DNA of 64,000 bases from Mycolicibacterium aubagnense (GCF_010730955.1 NZ_AP022577.1:3782001-3846000), one strand, 5' to 3'. Shown: positions 9,322 through 20,415, counted from the first letter of the stretch. Program-made: numbers and translations. The notes: generated by a model from the sequence alone, not told the origin.

Positions 9322-12300
9322 TCATCCTTCTGCGGCTGCCCCCGGCTCGGCCTCCGTCTGAGCCTCGCCGGCAGCGTCCGCACCAGGCGCGCCAGCCGCT
9401 TCGGCCGGCGCCTCGGGTCCGTCAGCCGGAGCCGCTGCCGGCGCATCCGACGGCGGCAGTTGCGACGCCAGGTGCCCGGCGAGCTCGCCGAGCGTCGGGT
9501 AGTCGAAAATCGCCGTCGGGCTGATGTCGAACTTCCCGCCGAATTGTCCGAACAACCGGTTGCGGAGCTCGACGGCCATCAGCGAGTCGGTGCCCAGATC
9601 CAGGAACCGGCTCGTGGCCGCCGGCGGCTGCGCCAGGCGCAGGAAGCCCTGCACCTCCTTCTGCAGGAATTCGGTGATGAACCCGGCGCGCTGGGCGTCG
9701 GGAATCTCCTGCAGCTGGCGGAGCAGCTCGCTGTCACCGGTGGCCGCTGCGTCGCTGGTCGGCAGTACCTGGTCGAGCAGCGGCGGACGGATGCCGCCGA
9801 GCATCTTGGCGGCCCGCTGCCAATTGGCCTTGAGGACCGTCGCCTGCGCGGCACCGTGCCGGATGACCTCGCCGAGCGCCGCCAGAGCCGCTGACGGCTC
9901 GAGCGGCATCATGCCCTGCGCACTCAGGTTCGCGGTGGCGGCCTGCGAGCTGGCCATGCCGCCGCGGCCCCACGGACCGAAGTTGACGGCCGTCGCCGGC
10001 AGCCCCAGCGCCCTGCGGTGCGCGACCAGGCCGTCGAGCAATGCGTTGGCGGTGGCGTAGTTGGCCTGTGCCGGTGAACCCAACACCGCCGACGCGGACG
10101 AGTAGACGATGAAGAAGTCGAGATCATCGTCCTGCGTCAGCTTGTGCAGGTGCAGCGCGCCGAAGGCCTTGGGGCCCAGGGTCTTCCGGAAGCGCTCCAG
10201 ATCCTGCTGGGGGAGCAGCGCATCATCGAGCACACCCGCCAGGTGCGCCACACCGGCCAGCGGTGGCAGCTCCGCGCGGATCCGGTCCAGCAGTGCGGTG
10301 AGCTCGGCTTCGTCACCGACGTCACCGGAGAACACGTGCACCCGGCAGTGGAAGCGCTCCATCATGGCGTCGATGGCGCGCTGCGCGTCGGCATCGGGCT
10401 CGCGTCGGCTGGTCAGCACGATGTCCCCGGCGCCCAACTGGGCCAGGTAGGCCGCCGTGTGCAGGCCGAGCGCGCCGAGACCACCGGTGACCAGGTACGT
10501 CCGATCCCCGTGCGGCTGCAGCGGTTTCGGCATCTGCACGACGATCTTGCCGATGTGCCGCGCCTGCTGCATCCGGCGGAACGCCGTCTTGGCCTCCGTC
10601 AGTGGGTAGACCTCGGCAGGCACCGGCGTCCACTCACCCTTGGCAAGTCCGTCGGCCACCTCTTCCATGAGCCGCTGGATGTGCGCGGGATCGGTCATCA
10701 TCGTGACGTCGAGCGCGACGATCTCGTAGTTGATGTCGGGCCGAACTTCCGCCATGCGCTCGGGGGTCCAGATGTCACGCTTGGCGATCTCGGCGAACCG
10801 GCCGCCCTGGGCGGTCGCCCGCACCGTGGCCTCGACGAAGCCCTCGTTGGTCAGGCTGTTGAGCACCACGTCGACGCCCTCGCCGTTGGTGTCGGCGAGA
10901 ATCTGGTCCGCGAAATCGGTTGTGCGCGAGTCGTAGACATGTTCCACACCCATCTTGCGCAGCGTCGCGCGCTTGTAGGTGCTGGCAGTGGCGAAGACGA
11001 TCGCGCCCTTCTGACGCGCCATCTGCACCGCGGCCAACCCAACACCACCACTGGCGGCGTGGATCAGCACGCGGTCGCCCGGCTTGAGCTGCGCCCAGTC
11101 GAACGCGAGCCGGACCGTCAGCGCAGCCGCGGGCAGCGTCGCCGCGTCGACCGGGTTGATGCCCTCGGGGACCACGGCGAGCAACTGCTCCGGCACGTTG
11201 AGCCGGCTGGAGAAGGCGCCCTGCATGGAGCCGAAGACCCGCTGCCCGACCTCGAATCGGGTGACCTCCGAACCCAATTCGGTGATGACACCGCAGAGGT
11301 CACCGCCGATGGGCCCGGGATCGCCGGGGTAGAGGCCGAGCACGTTGAGCACATCGCGGAAGTTGAGGCCGGCGGCCTCGATCCGGACCTGCACCTCGTG
11401 CGGCGCGGGTGGCGTCACCTCTTTCTCGGTCAGCCGCAGGTTGTCGATCGCACCCCGCTCGGTGGGAGCCAGCACGTAATCGTCGGATCGCGGCATCGGC
11501 AGGTGGCCGCTGCGCGCCCAGTGCATCAGGCGCGGCACGAGGAACCTGCCTTGCCGCAGCGCGAATTCCGACTCGGGCACCGGAGCGCCCAGAATGCCGC
11601 TCAGCCAATTGGTGGCGTTGTCGTCGGCGCCATCGAGGTCGACGAGCCGCAGCCGCAGCGTCGGCTGCTCGTTGATGACGGTGCGGCCGAGGCCCCACAG
11701 CGCGGCCTGCACCGGGTTGACGGGCTCGCCGGGCTCGGTGGCCACGGCGCGTTCGGTGACGATCCACAGGCCGCCGGTGAGGTTCAGCTTCTCCTCGGCG
11801 AGTGCGGTCTGCATGGCGCTGAGGACAGTGCCGACCTCGGTCTCCAACCGCGCTGCGACGTTCGATGTGCTGTCGACATCGTCTTGTCCCGAAGCGCGCC
11901 AAACGATTCCGGTGACCGGTGAGCCGCTCTCGGCGGCGGTCGTGATCGCCTGCTGCCAGGCGGCGGCGTCGAGCGTCTGGTCGAGCTTGACAGCTCCCGG
12001 TAGCCCGGCTGCCAGTTCGTCGAAGCCGGCGACCAGCCACGTGCCGGCGGTCGGCTGGGCGGCGGCCTCGCCGTCCTCACCGGTCGCGGCCGGCGTCGCG
12101 CCCTCCTGCCATCCCAGCGTGTACAGCAGGCGGGTGGTGTCGCCACCGAGCCCGCGCAGCAGCGCCTCGCGCGGCGCACGCTTCACGGTGAACTCGGTGA
12201 TGCCGCCGAGGCGCTTGCCGTCCCGATCCAGGAAGTCGATGTCGAAGACCTGCGTCTCGTTGGTCAGCTCACTGGTGTGCCAGCGGGCCCGGGCGTAGAA

Positions 12301-15300
12301 GCGCCGCGGCATCTTCTCGCGCAACTCCACCTGGCCGTACCGCAGCGGCAGGAACAGGTCGTGCATGCCGTGTTCGGCGGCCAGCAGCGCCGGGAAGGCC
12401 GGGAAGGCCACACCGGTGCAGAGGTCCAGCAGGACAGGGTGAATGGGCTCGCTGCTGAGATGCTCGGCAAGTTCGTCCCCGACGGAGACATCGCCGATGG
12501 CCATGCCGTCCCGAACCCACAGCGACTTGAGCGAGGTGGACCAGGTTGGGCCCCAGGCCAATTCCATGTCGTTGAAGGTCTCGAACAGCTGCTGCGGGCG
12601 CAGCCGCTCCATGCGCTCGACGACGTCCTCCATCGAACCGGCGACATCATCGGCGGCATCAGCTTCGGCGGCACCGGCCAGCAGCGTGCCGTCGGCGTTC
12701 AACGACCACTCGGCTTCCCGGACCCCGTTCGGCCGGCTGTGCACCTGGAACTTCCAGCCGTCTCCACCCTCCAAGGAGCGGATGGTCAGCTGCGTCTCGC
12801 GAGCCGCCTTGTCTGGCAGGATGATCGGCTCGTAGAAGAAGACTTCCTTCACCCGCGCCGGCGCTCCGACCGAGGCCAGTGCCATTGCCGCGTACGTCGC
12901 ACCAGGGACGACGACGGTGCCGTAGATGACGTGGTGCGACAGCCACGGCTGCGTCTTGACCGACAGCACATTGCTGTAGATCGTGTCGCCCGTGGCCAGA
13001 TCCTTGGCACTGCCGAGGATTCCGGACGTGGCCGCAGCCCCGCCGGAGCTCATGCCCGCGACGCTGGCCGTCTTGGGCCAGAAGCGGCGCCGCTGGAACG
13101 GGTACGTCGGCAATTCGATGCGGTGTCCGCGGTTCTTGACCGCGAAGTCCGGCCGGTGCCCGCAGATGTACGTCGTGGCCAGCGCTTCGGTGATCTGGCG
13201 TTGCGCATTGGCGCCCTTGCGCAGGGACACGATGGCGCGCGGCGTCTCAGCCGACTCGGGCCAGCACTGCAGCGCGGCTGCGGTCAGGATCGGCTGGGGG
13301 CCGATCTCCATGAGCACCGAGCAACCCAGCGCAGCGACGGTCTTGACGCTCTCGGTGAACTGCACCGGCTGACGCGAATGCCGCCGCCAGTACTGCGCGT
13401 TCAGCGGCGTCTCGGCGGTCAGCACCGCGCCGGTGCGGTTGCAGATCAGCGGCAGCGTCGGCACCGCGAACTGGAACTGCGTTGCGAAGGACTCGAATTC
13501 GTCGAGCACCGGGTCCAACAGCTCCGAGTGGAAGGCGTGACTGGTCTCGAGCCAGGTGCAGCGGGTGGCGTCCTCGCTGCAGGCGGCGACGATCTGTTCG
13601 AGGTCTTCACCCGGACCCGACAGCACGGTGTTGCGGCCGTTGTACGCACCGACCGACACCCGCGGGAATGCCTCGGCGGCGCGCTCCACGTATTCCGGAT
13701 CGGCGAACACCGCCACCATGCGGCCGCCCGCCGGCAGACTGGCGAACAACCGGCCCCGCTCGGCGATCAGCCGAGCGCCGTCTTCCAGGCTGAACACGCC
13801 GGCCACGCAGGCCGCCGCGTACTGGCCGACGCTGTGACCCAGTACCGCGTCGGGCTCGATACCCCACGACTGCCACAACCGGGCCAGGCCCATCTCGACG
13901 GCGAAGATCGCCGGTTGCGCGAATGCGGTGTTGCGCAGCGTTTCTGCCGCTTCCCGATCACTGCCGAACATGACCTCCAGCAGGGGGCGCGGCAGCACCG
14001 GATCCACCGCCTGTGCGCAGCGGCGCACCACGTCGGCGAAAACCGGTTCGGTGTCGAACAATTCGCGGGCCATGCCCGGGTACTGGCTGCCCTGACCAGG
14101 GAAGAACCAGGCGGTGGTCGGCGGATCGGTGCACTCGCCCTTGAGCACGCCCGGCCGCAGCTTGTTCGCCACCAGGTCTTCCAGCAGGTTCTTGGCGTCG
14201 TGGACGCTGTTCGCGACCACCGCCGCGCGGTGCTCGAAGTGCGAACGTCCCGAACCGGCGGTGAAGCAGACGTCGGCGATCGACGCGTCGGGATGCGCTT
14301 CGAGCCAGTCGCGGTAACGCTGCGCCAGCGCGGTCAGGCCCTGCGCCGAGCGCGCTGACAGCGGCAACACGCTGATGGGGTCGGCGGTAGTAGCAGTCTC
14401 CGGCGTGGTGTCGTCTGCGACATCGTCATCGCCGGTCACCACCGGCGCCTCTTCCAACAGCACATGCGCGTTGGTGCCGGTGAACCCGAAGGAGCTGACG
14501 CCGGCGCGGCGCGGACGACCGTCGGTGTGCCACGGCGTCGGCTTGTCCACCACCTGGACGGGCAGCGAATCCCACGGGATATGTGGCGACGGCTTGGTGA
14601 AATGCAGGGTCTGCGGCAGCATTTCGTGCTCCAGCGACAACACGACCTTGACCAGGCCGGCGACGCCGGCCGCGGATTCGAGATGTCCGATGTTCGTCTT
14701 CGCCGTGCCCATCAGCAGCGGCCGGTTCGGGTCCCGGCCGGCGCCGTAGGCGGCCGCGGCCGCCTGCACCTCGATCGGATCCCCGAGCGGGGTACCGGTG
14801 CCATGCGCCTCCAGGTAGTCGACATCGCCGCCGCTGAGTCCGGCGCGGGCCAGAGCCGTGTTGATAAGACGCTGCTGCGCACCACCATTGGGGACGGTCA
14901 GGCCACTGGAGGCGCCGTCCTGGTTGACCGCGGTGCTGCGGACGACGGCGGCGATGCGGTCGCCGTCGCGCTGCGCATCGCTGAGCCGCTTGAGGACCAG
15001 GACGCCACAGCCTTCACCGCGGACGTAGCCGTCGGCGGACGCATCGAACGTCTTGCAGCGGCCGTCGGGCGCCAGCATCCGCGCGCGGGACGCCGCGACG
15101 ATGGACGCCGGGCTCAGCAGCACGTTGACGCCACCGGCCAGGGCCATGTCGCAGTCGCCCGCATGCAGTGCCTGGACGGCCTGGTGGACCGCCACCAATG
15201 ACGAGCTGCAGGCGGTGTCGACCGCCATGGCCGGCCCTTCCAGGCCCAGCGTGAACGACACGCGGCCCGCGATGGCGTTGAGCGCGTTACCGGTGATGAA

Positions 15301-18300
15301 GTGCGGTTCGAGGTTCTCGACCGAGCCACCCGACAACAGGTGCGAGTACTCGTTGGCGCCGACGCCGACGAACACGCCGGTTCGGCTGCCGCGCATCGAG
15401 GACGGCGCGTACCCCGCCCTTTCCAAGCCCTCCCAGGCGATTTCGAGCATCAGGCGCTGCTGCGGATCGATCCACACCGCCTCACGGGGCGAGATGCCGA
15501 AGAACTCCGGATCGAAGGTGTCGACGCTGTCGAGATAACCGCCGGAACGGGTGTAGATCTTGCCCGGCGTCTGCGCGTCGGGATCGTAGAACTCGTCGAC
15601 GTCGAAGCGATCCTCGGGGATCTCGCTGATCGCGTCGACGCCCTGAGAAAGCACCTGCCAGAACGCATCCGGGTCAGGCGAACCGGGGAACCGGCAGGCC
15701 ACCGAGATGATGGCGATGGGCTCGTCGGCGGCCGCGAGAGACTTGAGCTCGGTGACGGCCTTCACGCCGGCCTTTTCGTTCAGGTTGAGGATGTCGCTCA
15801 GCAGGTAGTCCGCGACATCGGTGAGGCGTGGGTGATCCATGGCGAGGGTCGCCGGAAGTTCCTTGCCGACAGCCTGTTCCAGCCGGCGGCGCAGTTCGAC
15901 GGCCATCAGCGAGTCCATGCCGAGGTCGAAGAACCCGGCTTCTTCGCGAATGTCGGACGCGTCCATGCGGGTCACTTCGGCGACGGCGTCCCGCAGGTAC
16001 TCCAGGACCAGCTTCTTACGCTGCTGCACCGGCGCGGCGATGAGCTGCTCGACCAGTCGGGTGTTCCCGGACGCGCCGACGGCACCGGAGGCGCTGACGG
16101 ACTCGGGTACTTCCCGGGCCACCTCGGCCAGCAGGGCCCGCGTGCCGGCCTGCGAGTAGACCGGCAAGAATTTGGCCCAATCCATGCGTGCGACAACGGC
16201 TTCGGCCGGCGCACCGCCCGCCGTCATGACGTCGGCCATGCCGGTCAAGGCGTCGGCGGGGGAGAGGGTGCGGACGCCGCGGCGCTCCAGTTGGGTACGG
16301 GCGTCGAGGTCGGCCATGCCCGCCGCGTCGCCCTTCCCGCCCGCTCCCCACGGGCCGAAGTTGACGCTCATACCCGGCACGCCCTGTTCACGCAGACGCC
16401 AGGTGAGGCCGTCCAGGAAGGCGTTGGCGGCGCTGTAGGCGGTCTGCCCGTAGCTGCCCCACACCGCGGAGATCGACGACGTGGACAGGAAGAAGTCGAG
16501 CTCCTGGTCAGCGACGGCTTCTGTCAGATACCAGGCGCCCCAGACTTTTCCGGAGAAGACGCGCTCCAGTTCGGCGTCTTCCAGGGTGGCCAGGCCGGTG
16601 GTGCTGTTCTCGCCGGCCGCATGCACCACACCGGCCAGCGGCGGTAGCTCGGCGCGAAGCGTGGACATCAGGCGGGCGACGTCGTGCGGATTGGCGACGT
16701 CGGCGGTAATGGCGCGGACGTCGCAGCCGTGCTGCTCGCGCAGCGCCTCGATACGACGCTGGCTTTCTTCTCCGGGCGCCCGCCGGCTCGTCAGCACCAG
16801 GTGCCGGGCGCCGTGGGCGGCCAGGTATCCGGCGATCTCCAGGCCGAGCGATCCCAGGCCGCCGGTCACCAGATACGTTGCATCAGCGCGCAATTCCAGC
16901 TCGGTCGGGTTCGGCTGCCCGGTTCGGCGGACCAGCCTGGGCACGTGTACACCCTCGGCGCGCAGCGCCAGCTGATCCTCGCCGCGCGGCGCCGTGATCA
17001 CCTGGTTGATCAACCGCGCCCACTCGTCGGTACCGCCCTCGGTCAGGTCGGCCAGACCACCCCACACCTGTGGGTACTCCAATGCGGCCGAGCGACCGAA
17101 GCCCCACAGCCCGGTCTGCTCCGGCGCCACCGTGTCGGTATCGGTAACCCGCTGTGCGCCACGGGTGATCACCCAGATGGGTGCCCGCAGTTCGGCGGCG
17201 GCCGCGGCGCGGAACAGGCGCTGCGTGCCGCCAAGTACCCGGTGCTGCATCCGCAGCAGCGATTTCATCGACGCACTGTCGGCGTCGAGGGCCGCGACGT
17301 GCAGGATGCGCAGCGCCGGCTCGTCCGCGACGGCGGCGCGCAGGTCGGCCTCCAGCTGCTGCTCGTCCGCGTCGGACGCCGGCAACCCGAGAATGCGGTG
17401 CCGGTGTCCGAGACGGGTCAGGGCATCGGTCAGCGGCTCGATGGCGGCGGCTTGGCCGCTGAGGTCACCGATGATGACCCACGCCGAGCCTTCACCGATT
17501 TCCGAGGAGGAGGGGGCCGAAGCCTTGTCCCAGCGGATTTCGTACCGGGCATCCGCGAGGGACTGTGCGCCGCGCTGCCGGTTGTGTTGGGCGGCAAGCT
17601 TGTTCAGCACCTCGGTGGTGGACTGACCACTGCCACCCAGCAGGGTGGCCAGCTCGTCGATGCGGCCGTCTTCGAGCAGGCGGACGGCTTCTGTGGTTGC
17701 CCCGCCGCCGTTGTGCGCCAGGGCAGTCGGCGCCACCCGCTCGTCGCGGAACCAATACGCCTTGCGCTGGAACGGGTAGGTCGGCAGATCGAACTTGTGC
17801 GTCGAGCCGGGCCGGACGGCGGCGAAGTCGGGCAGATGGCCGGCGGTGTAGGTGGTCGCCAGTGCCTCGGTGATCTGCCGATGGTCAGCGCCCTTGCGGC
17901 GCAACGACGCAATGGCGCGTGGCGCCGTCGCCGGGTCGGGCCAGGCGCGCAGGGCAGCGGCGGTCAGCACCGGCTGCGGGCCGACTTCGAGCAGCACCGC
18001 GCAACCGAGCTTGGCCAGGGTCTCGACACCCTTGGAGAATTCGACGGGCTGGCGCGCGTGCCGGCGCCAGTACTGGCCGTCCAGCTTGGCGGTGCGGCCC
18101 AGGGTGTCGCCGGTCCGGTTGCACACCAGGATGCGCTGCGGCGCGTTGAAGGTGAATTGGTTTGCGTACGACTCGAATTCGTCGAGCGCCGGGTCCAGCA
18201 GAGCCGAGTGGAAGGCGTGGCTGGTGTCCAGCCAGTCGCAGCGGACACCGTCGCCGGTCAGTCCTGCGACGGCGCGCTCCAGATCGGCTCCCGGGCCGGA

Positions 18301-20415
18301 GAGCACGGTGTTGGCGCCGTTGTACGCGGCGACCGACAGGCTCGGGTATTCATCGGTGAGTCGCTCGACGCGCTCGGGCGCCGCGAAGACCGCGACCATG
18401 CGGCCGCCCGCGGGCAGGTTGCCGAACAGCCGGCCGCGCTCGGCGAGCAGGCGCATGCCGTCTTCCAGGCTGAACACACCCGCGACGCAGGCCGCGGTGT
18501 ACTGGCCGACACTGTGGCCGAGCACGACGTCGGGCTCGAAGCCCCACGACTGCCACAGCCGGGCCAGGCCCATCTCGACGGCGAAGATCGCCGGCTGGGC
18601 GTAGCTGGTCTGCCGCAGGGTTTCCTCGGCGCCGGGACTGTCGTCGAAAATGACGTCAAGCAAAGGCTTTTCGAGCGAATCAGCGACGGCCGCGGCACAA
18701 CGCGTCATGGTTTCGGCGAACACCGGCTCGGTTTCGAACAGCTCCTTGGCCATGCCGGCGTACTGACTGCCCTGCCCCGGGAACAGCCAGGCGGTCTTCG
18801 GCTTGTCGGCGGTCGTGCCGCGCACCAGGCCCGGTGCCGGGCGGTCGTCGGCGAGCGCGCCGAGCAACTCGCGGGCGGACTCGAGGGAATTCACCACGAG
18901 CGCGGCGCGGTGCTCGAAGTGGGCGCGACCCGCGCCGGCGGTGATGCAGACGTCGGACAGGGTGGCCTCGGGGTGCGCGGCCAACCAGGCGCGGTAGTCC
19001 GCCGCGGACTGGACGAGTGCGGCCGGGGTCCGGGCGGACAGGGGGAGCACCATGAAGCGCCGGTCGTCGTGTTCCTCGGCCGGGGCCTCCGCGGGAGCCA
19101 CGGACGGCGCTTCCTCAAGCAGGACATGGGCGTTGGTTCCGGAGAAACCGAACGAGCTGATGCCCGCGACGCGCGGCCGGTCGCCGCGCTCCCAGCTGGT
19201 GGCCTCGTCGACGACCTTCAGCGGGATGCGGTCCCACGGGATGTGGGGCGACGGATTCTTGAAGTGCAGGTGCTTGGGCAGTTCCTGATGCTCGAGCGAC
19301 AGGATGACCTTGATGATCCCGGCGACGCCTGCGGCGGCCTCCAGGTGCCCGATATTCGTCTTCACCGAGCCGATCAACAGCGGCTGATCGGCGTCACGTC
19401 CGGTGCCGTACGCCGCGGCGGCGGCCTGGACCTCGATCGGGTCACCCAGCGAGGTGCCGGTGCCGTGCGCCTCCAGGTAGCCGACCTCGCCGGGGGTCAG
19501 GCCCGCGCGCTCCAGTGCTTCGGCGATAACTCGTTGCTGTGCAACGCCATTGGGCACGGTCAGGCCGCCCGAGGCGCCGTCCTGGTTGATGGCGCTGCCG
19601 CGGATGACGGCCCGGATCCGGTCGCCGTCACGGATGGCGTCCTCGAGCCGCTTCACGACGATGACGCCACAGCCCTCACCGCGCACATAGCCGTCGGCGG
19701 AGGCGTCGAACGTCTTGCACTTGCCGTCCGGGGCCAGCATGCGCGACTGCGAGAACGTGATCATGGTGGCCGGGCTGAGGATGACGTTCGCGCCGCCGGC
19801 CAGCGCGAGATCGCACTCGCCGAGCTGCAGGGCCTGGCACGCCTGGTGGACGGCGACCAGCGACGAGCTGCACGCGGTGTCGACTGTGACGGCCGGACCC
19901 TGCAGGCCCAGCCGGTAGCTGATGCGGCCCGCGGCGGCGGCACCGGAGGTGCCGATGGCCATGTAGGCCTCGATCTCCGGGTAGGTCAGCTCGCTCGAGG
20001 CCATGCCCAGGTAGTCGTGGGTGGCCAGGCCGATGAACACGCCGGTCTGCGTGTTGGCCAGCGCAGAGGGTGCGGTGCCCGAGTGCTCTACCGCCCGCCA
20101 AGCCGTCTCCAGCAAGAGCCGCTGCTGCGGGTCCATCATCTTGGCTTCCCGGGTGGACACCCCGAAGAACGGCGCGTCGAAGCCGACGGCGTCATCGATG
20201 AAGCCGGCGCGGCGGGTGATGATCTTGCCGCGGGCGTCGGGGTCGGCGTCGAAAAACTCGTCGACATCCCAGCGGTCCCGGGGCACCTCGGATACGGCGT
20301 CCCGCCCTTCGCGCAGCATCTCCCAGAAGGACTCGGCGTCGGTTGCTCCGGGGAATCGCGCGGCATACCCGACGATCGCAAAGCTGGACGCTTCCGGACC
20401 TTCGATCGTTGCCAT
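9322..20415 (-). CDS. pks: bimodular type I polyketide synthase of the trehalose polyphleate type
   Basis: A 3697-residue protein starting at ATG 20415, with GGGAGGAC about 9 nt upstream. Module 1: KS (10-435, Cys181 in DTACSSS), AT (535-825, Ser635 in GHSVGQ), KR (from 1010; nucleotide site near 1182, Tyr near 1326) and ACP (Ser1502). Module 2: KS (1565-1985, Cys1736), AT (2100-2390, Ser2195), DH (2465-2745, His2495 in [11 protein letters not shown]), ER (2990-3295), KR (3300-3500, Tyr3453) and ACP (Ser3611). There is no thioesterase, and a Pro/Ala/Glu-rich tail follows the last ACP. Both ATs carry HAFH, the malonyl-CoA signature, which fits unbranched phleic acids made of repeating C4 units with one double bond. 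The divergent papA3-mmpL10-PE genes and the distal FadD23 gene match the TPP locus. Module 1 has no DH, so the one in module 2 probably serves both steps (inference). No N-terminal docking helix is seen, consistent with acyl-AMP loading by FadD23. Confidence 0.92.
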   Translation of the reverse strand: MATIEGPEASSFAIVGYAARFPGATDAESFWEMLREGRDAVSEVPRDRWDVDEFFDADPDARGKIITRRAGFIDDAVGFDAPFFGVSTREAKMMDPQQRLLLETAWRAVEHSGTAPSALANTQTGVFIGLATHDYLGMASSELTYPEIEAYMAIGTSGAAAAGRISYRLGLQGPAVTVDTACSSSLVAVHQACQALQLGECDLALAGGANVILSPATMITFSQSRMLAPDGKCKTFDASADGYVRGEGCGVIVVKRLEDAIRDGDRIRAVIRGSAINQDGASGGLTVPNGVAQQRVIAEALERAGLTPGEVGYLEAHGTGTSLGDPIEVQAAAAAYGTGRDADQPLLIGSVKTNIGHLEAAAGVAGIIKVILSLEHQELPKHLHFKNPSPHIPWDRIPLKVVDEATSWERGDRPRVAGISSFGFSGTNAHVLLEEAPSVAPAEAPAEEHDDRRFMVLPLSARTPAALVQSAADYRAWLAAHPEATLSDVCITAGAGRAHFEHRAALVVNSLESARELLGALADDRPAPGLVRGTTADKPKTAWLFPGQGSQYAGMAKELFETEPVFAETMTRCAAAVADSLEKPLLDVIFDDSPGAEETLRQTSYAQPAIFAVEMGLARLWQSWGFEPDVVLGHSVGQYTAACVAGVFSLEDGMRLLAERGRLFGNLPAGGRMVAVFAAPERVERLTDEYPSLSVAAYNGANTVLSGPGADLERAVAGLTGDGVRCDWLDTSHAFHSALLDPALDEFESYANQFTFNAPQRILVCNRTGDTLGRTAKLDGQYWRRHARQPVEFSKGVETLAKLGCAVLLEVGPQPVLTAAALRAWPDPATAPRAIASLRRKGADHRQITEALATTYTAGHLPDFAAVRPGSTHKFDLPTYPFQRKAYWFRDERVAPTALAHNGGGATTEAVRLLEDGRIDELATLLGGSGQSTTEVLNKLAAQHNRQRGAQSLADARYEIRWDKASAPSSSEIGEGSAWVIIGDLSGQAAAIEPLTDALTRLGHRHRILGLPASDADEQQLEADLRAAVADEPALRILHVAALDADSASMKSLLRMQHRVLGGTQRLFRAAAAAELRAPIWVITRGAQRVTDTDTVAPEQTGLWGFGRSAALEYPQVWGGLADLTEGGTDEWARLINQVITAPRGEDQLALRAEGVHVPRLVRRTGQPNPTELELRADATYLVTGGLGSLGLEIAGYLAAHGARHLVLTSRRAPGEESQRRIEALREQHGCDVRAITADVANPHDVARLMSTLRAELPPLAGVVHAAGENSTTGLATLEDAELERVFSGKVWGAWYLTEAVADQELDFFLSTSSISAVWGSYGQTAYSAANAFLDGLTWRLREQGVPGMSVNFGPWGAGGKGDAAGMADLDARTQLERRGVRTLSPADALTGMADVMTAGGAPAEAVVARMDWAKFLPVYSQAGTRALLAEVAREVPESVSASGAVGASGNTRLVEQLIAAPVQQRKKLVLEYLRDAVAEVTRMDASDIREEAGFFDLGMDSLMAVELRRRLEQAVGKELPATLAMDHPRLTDVADYLLSDILNLNEKAGVKAVTELKSLAAADEPIAIISVACRFPGSPDPDAFWQVLSQGVDAISEIPEDRFDVDEFYDPDAQTPGKIYTRSGGYLDSVDTFDPEFFGISPREAVWIDPQQRLMLEIAWEGLERAGYAPSSMRGSRTGVFVGVGANEYSHLLSGGSVENLEPHFITGNALNAIAGRVSFTLGLEGPAMAVDTACSSSLVAVHQAVQALHAGDCDMALAGGVNVLLSPASIVAASRARMLAPDGRCKTFDASADGYVRGEGCGVLVLKRLSDAQRDGDRIAAVVRSTAVNQDGASSGLTVPNGGAQQRLINTALARAGLSGGDVDYLEAHGTGTPLGDPIEVQAAAAAYGAGRDPNRPLLMGTAKTNIGHLESAAGVAGLVKVVLSLEHEMLPQTLHFTKPSPHIPWDSLPVQVVDKPTPWHTDGRPRRAGVSSFGFTGTNAHVLLEEAPVVTGDDDVADDTTPETATTADPISVLPLSARSAQGLTALAQRYRDWLEAHPDASIADVCFTAGSGRSHFEHRAAVVANSVHDAKNLLEDLVANKLRPGVLKGECTDPPTTAWFFPGQGSQYPGMARELFDTEPVFADVVRRCAQAVDPVLPRPLLEVMFGSDREAAETLRNTAFAQPAIFAVEMGLARLWQSWGIEPDAVLGHSVGQYAAACVAGVFSLEDGARLIAERGRLFASLPAGGRMVAVFADPEYVERAAEAFPRVSVGAYNGRNTVLSGPGEDLEQIVAACSEDATRCTWLETSHAFHSELLDPVLDEFESFATQFQFAVPTLPLICNRTGAVLTAETPLNAQYWRRHSRQPVQFTESVKTVAALGCSVLMEIGPQPILTAAALQCWPESAETPRAIVSLRKGANAQRQITEALATTYICGHRPDFAVKNRGHRIELPTYPFQRRRFWPKTASVAGMSSGGAAATSGILGSAKDLATGDTIYSNVLSVKTQPWLSHHVIYGTVVVPGATYAAMALASVGAPARVKEVFFYEPIILPDKAARETQLTIRSLEGGDGWKFQVHSRPNGVREAEWSLNADGTLLAGAAEADAADDVAGSMEDVVERMERLRPQQLFETFNDMELAWGPTWSTSLKSLWVRDGMAIGDVSVGDELAEHLSSEPIHPVLLDLCTGVAFPAFPALLAAEHGMHDLFLPLRYGQVELREKMPRRFYARARWHTSELTNETQVFDIDFLDRDGKRLGGITEFTVKRAPREALLRGLGGDTTRLLYTLGWQEGATPAATGEDGEAAAQPTAGTWLVAGFDELAAGLPGAVKLDQTLDAAAWQQAITTAAESGSPVTGIVWRASGQDDVDSTSNVAARLETEVGTVLSAMQTALAEEKLNLTGGLWIVTERAVATEPGEPVNPVQAALWGLGRTVINEQPTLRLRLVDLDGADDNATNWLSGILGAPVPESEFALRQGRFLVPRLMHWARSGHLPMPRSDDYVLAPTERGAIDNLRLTEKEVTPPAPHEVQVRIEAAGLNFRDVLNVLGLYPGDPGPIGGDLCGVITELGSEVTRFEVGQRVFGSMQGAFSSRLNVPEQLLAVVPEGINPVDAATLPAAALTVRLAFDWAQLKPGDRVLIHAASGGVGLAAVQMARQKGAIVFATASTYKRATLRKMGVEHVYDSRTTDFADQILADTNGEGVDVVLNSLTNEGFVEATVRATAQGGRFAEIAKRDIWTPERMAEVRPDINYEIVALDVTMMTDPAHIQRLMEEVADGLAKGEWTPVPAEVYPLTEAKTAFRRMQQARHIGKIVVQMPKPLQPHGDRTYLVTGGLGALGLHTAAYLAQLGAGDIVLTSRREPDADAQRAIDAMMERFHCRVHVFSGDVGDEAELTALLDRIRAELPPLAGVAHLAGVLDDALLPQQDLERFRKTLGPKAFGALHLHKLTQDDDLDFFIVYSSASAVLGSPAQANYATANALLDGLVAHRRALGLPATAVNFGPWGRGGMASSQAATANLSAQGMMPLEPSAALAALGEVIRHGAAQATVLKANWQRAAKMLGGIRPPLLDQVLPTSDAAATGDSELLRQLQEIPDAQRAGFITEFLQKEVQGFLRLAQPPAATSRFLDLGTDSLMAVELRNRLFGQFGGKFDISPTAIFDYPTLGELAGHLASQLPPSDAPAAAPADGPEAPAEAAGAPGADAAGEAQTEAEPGAAAEG

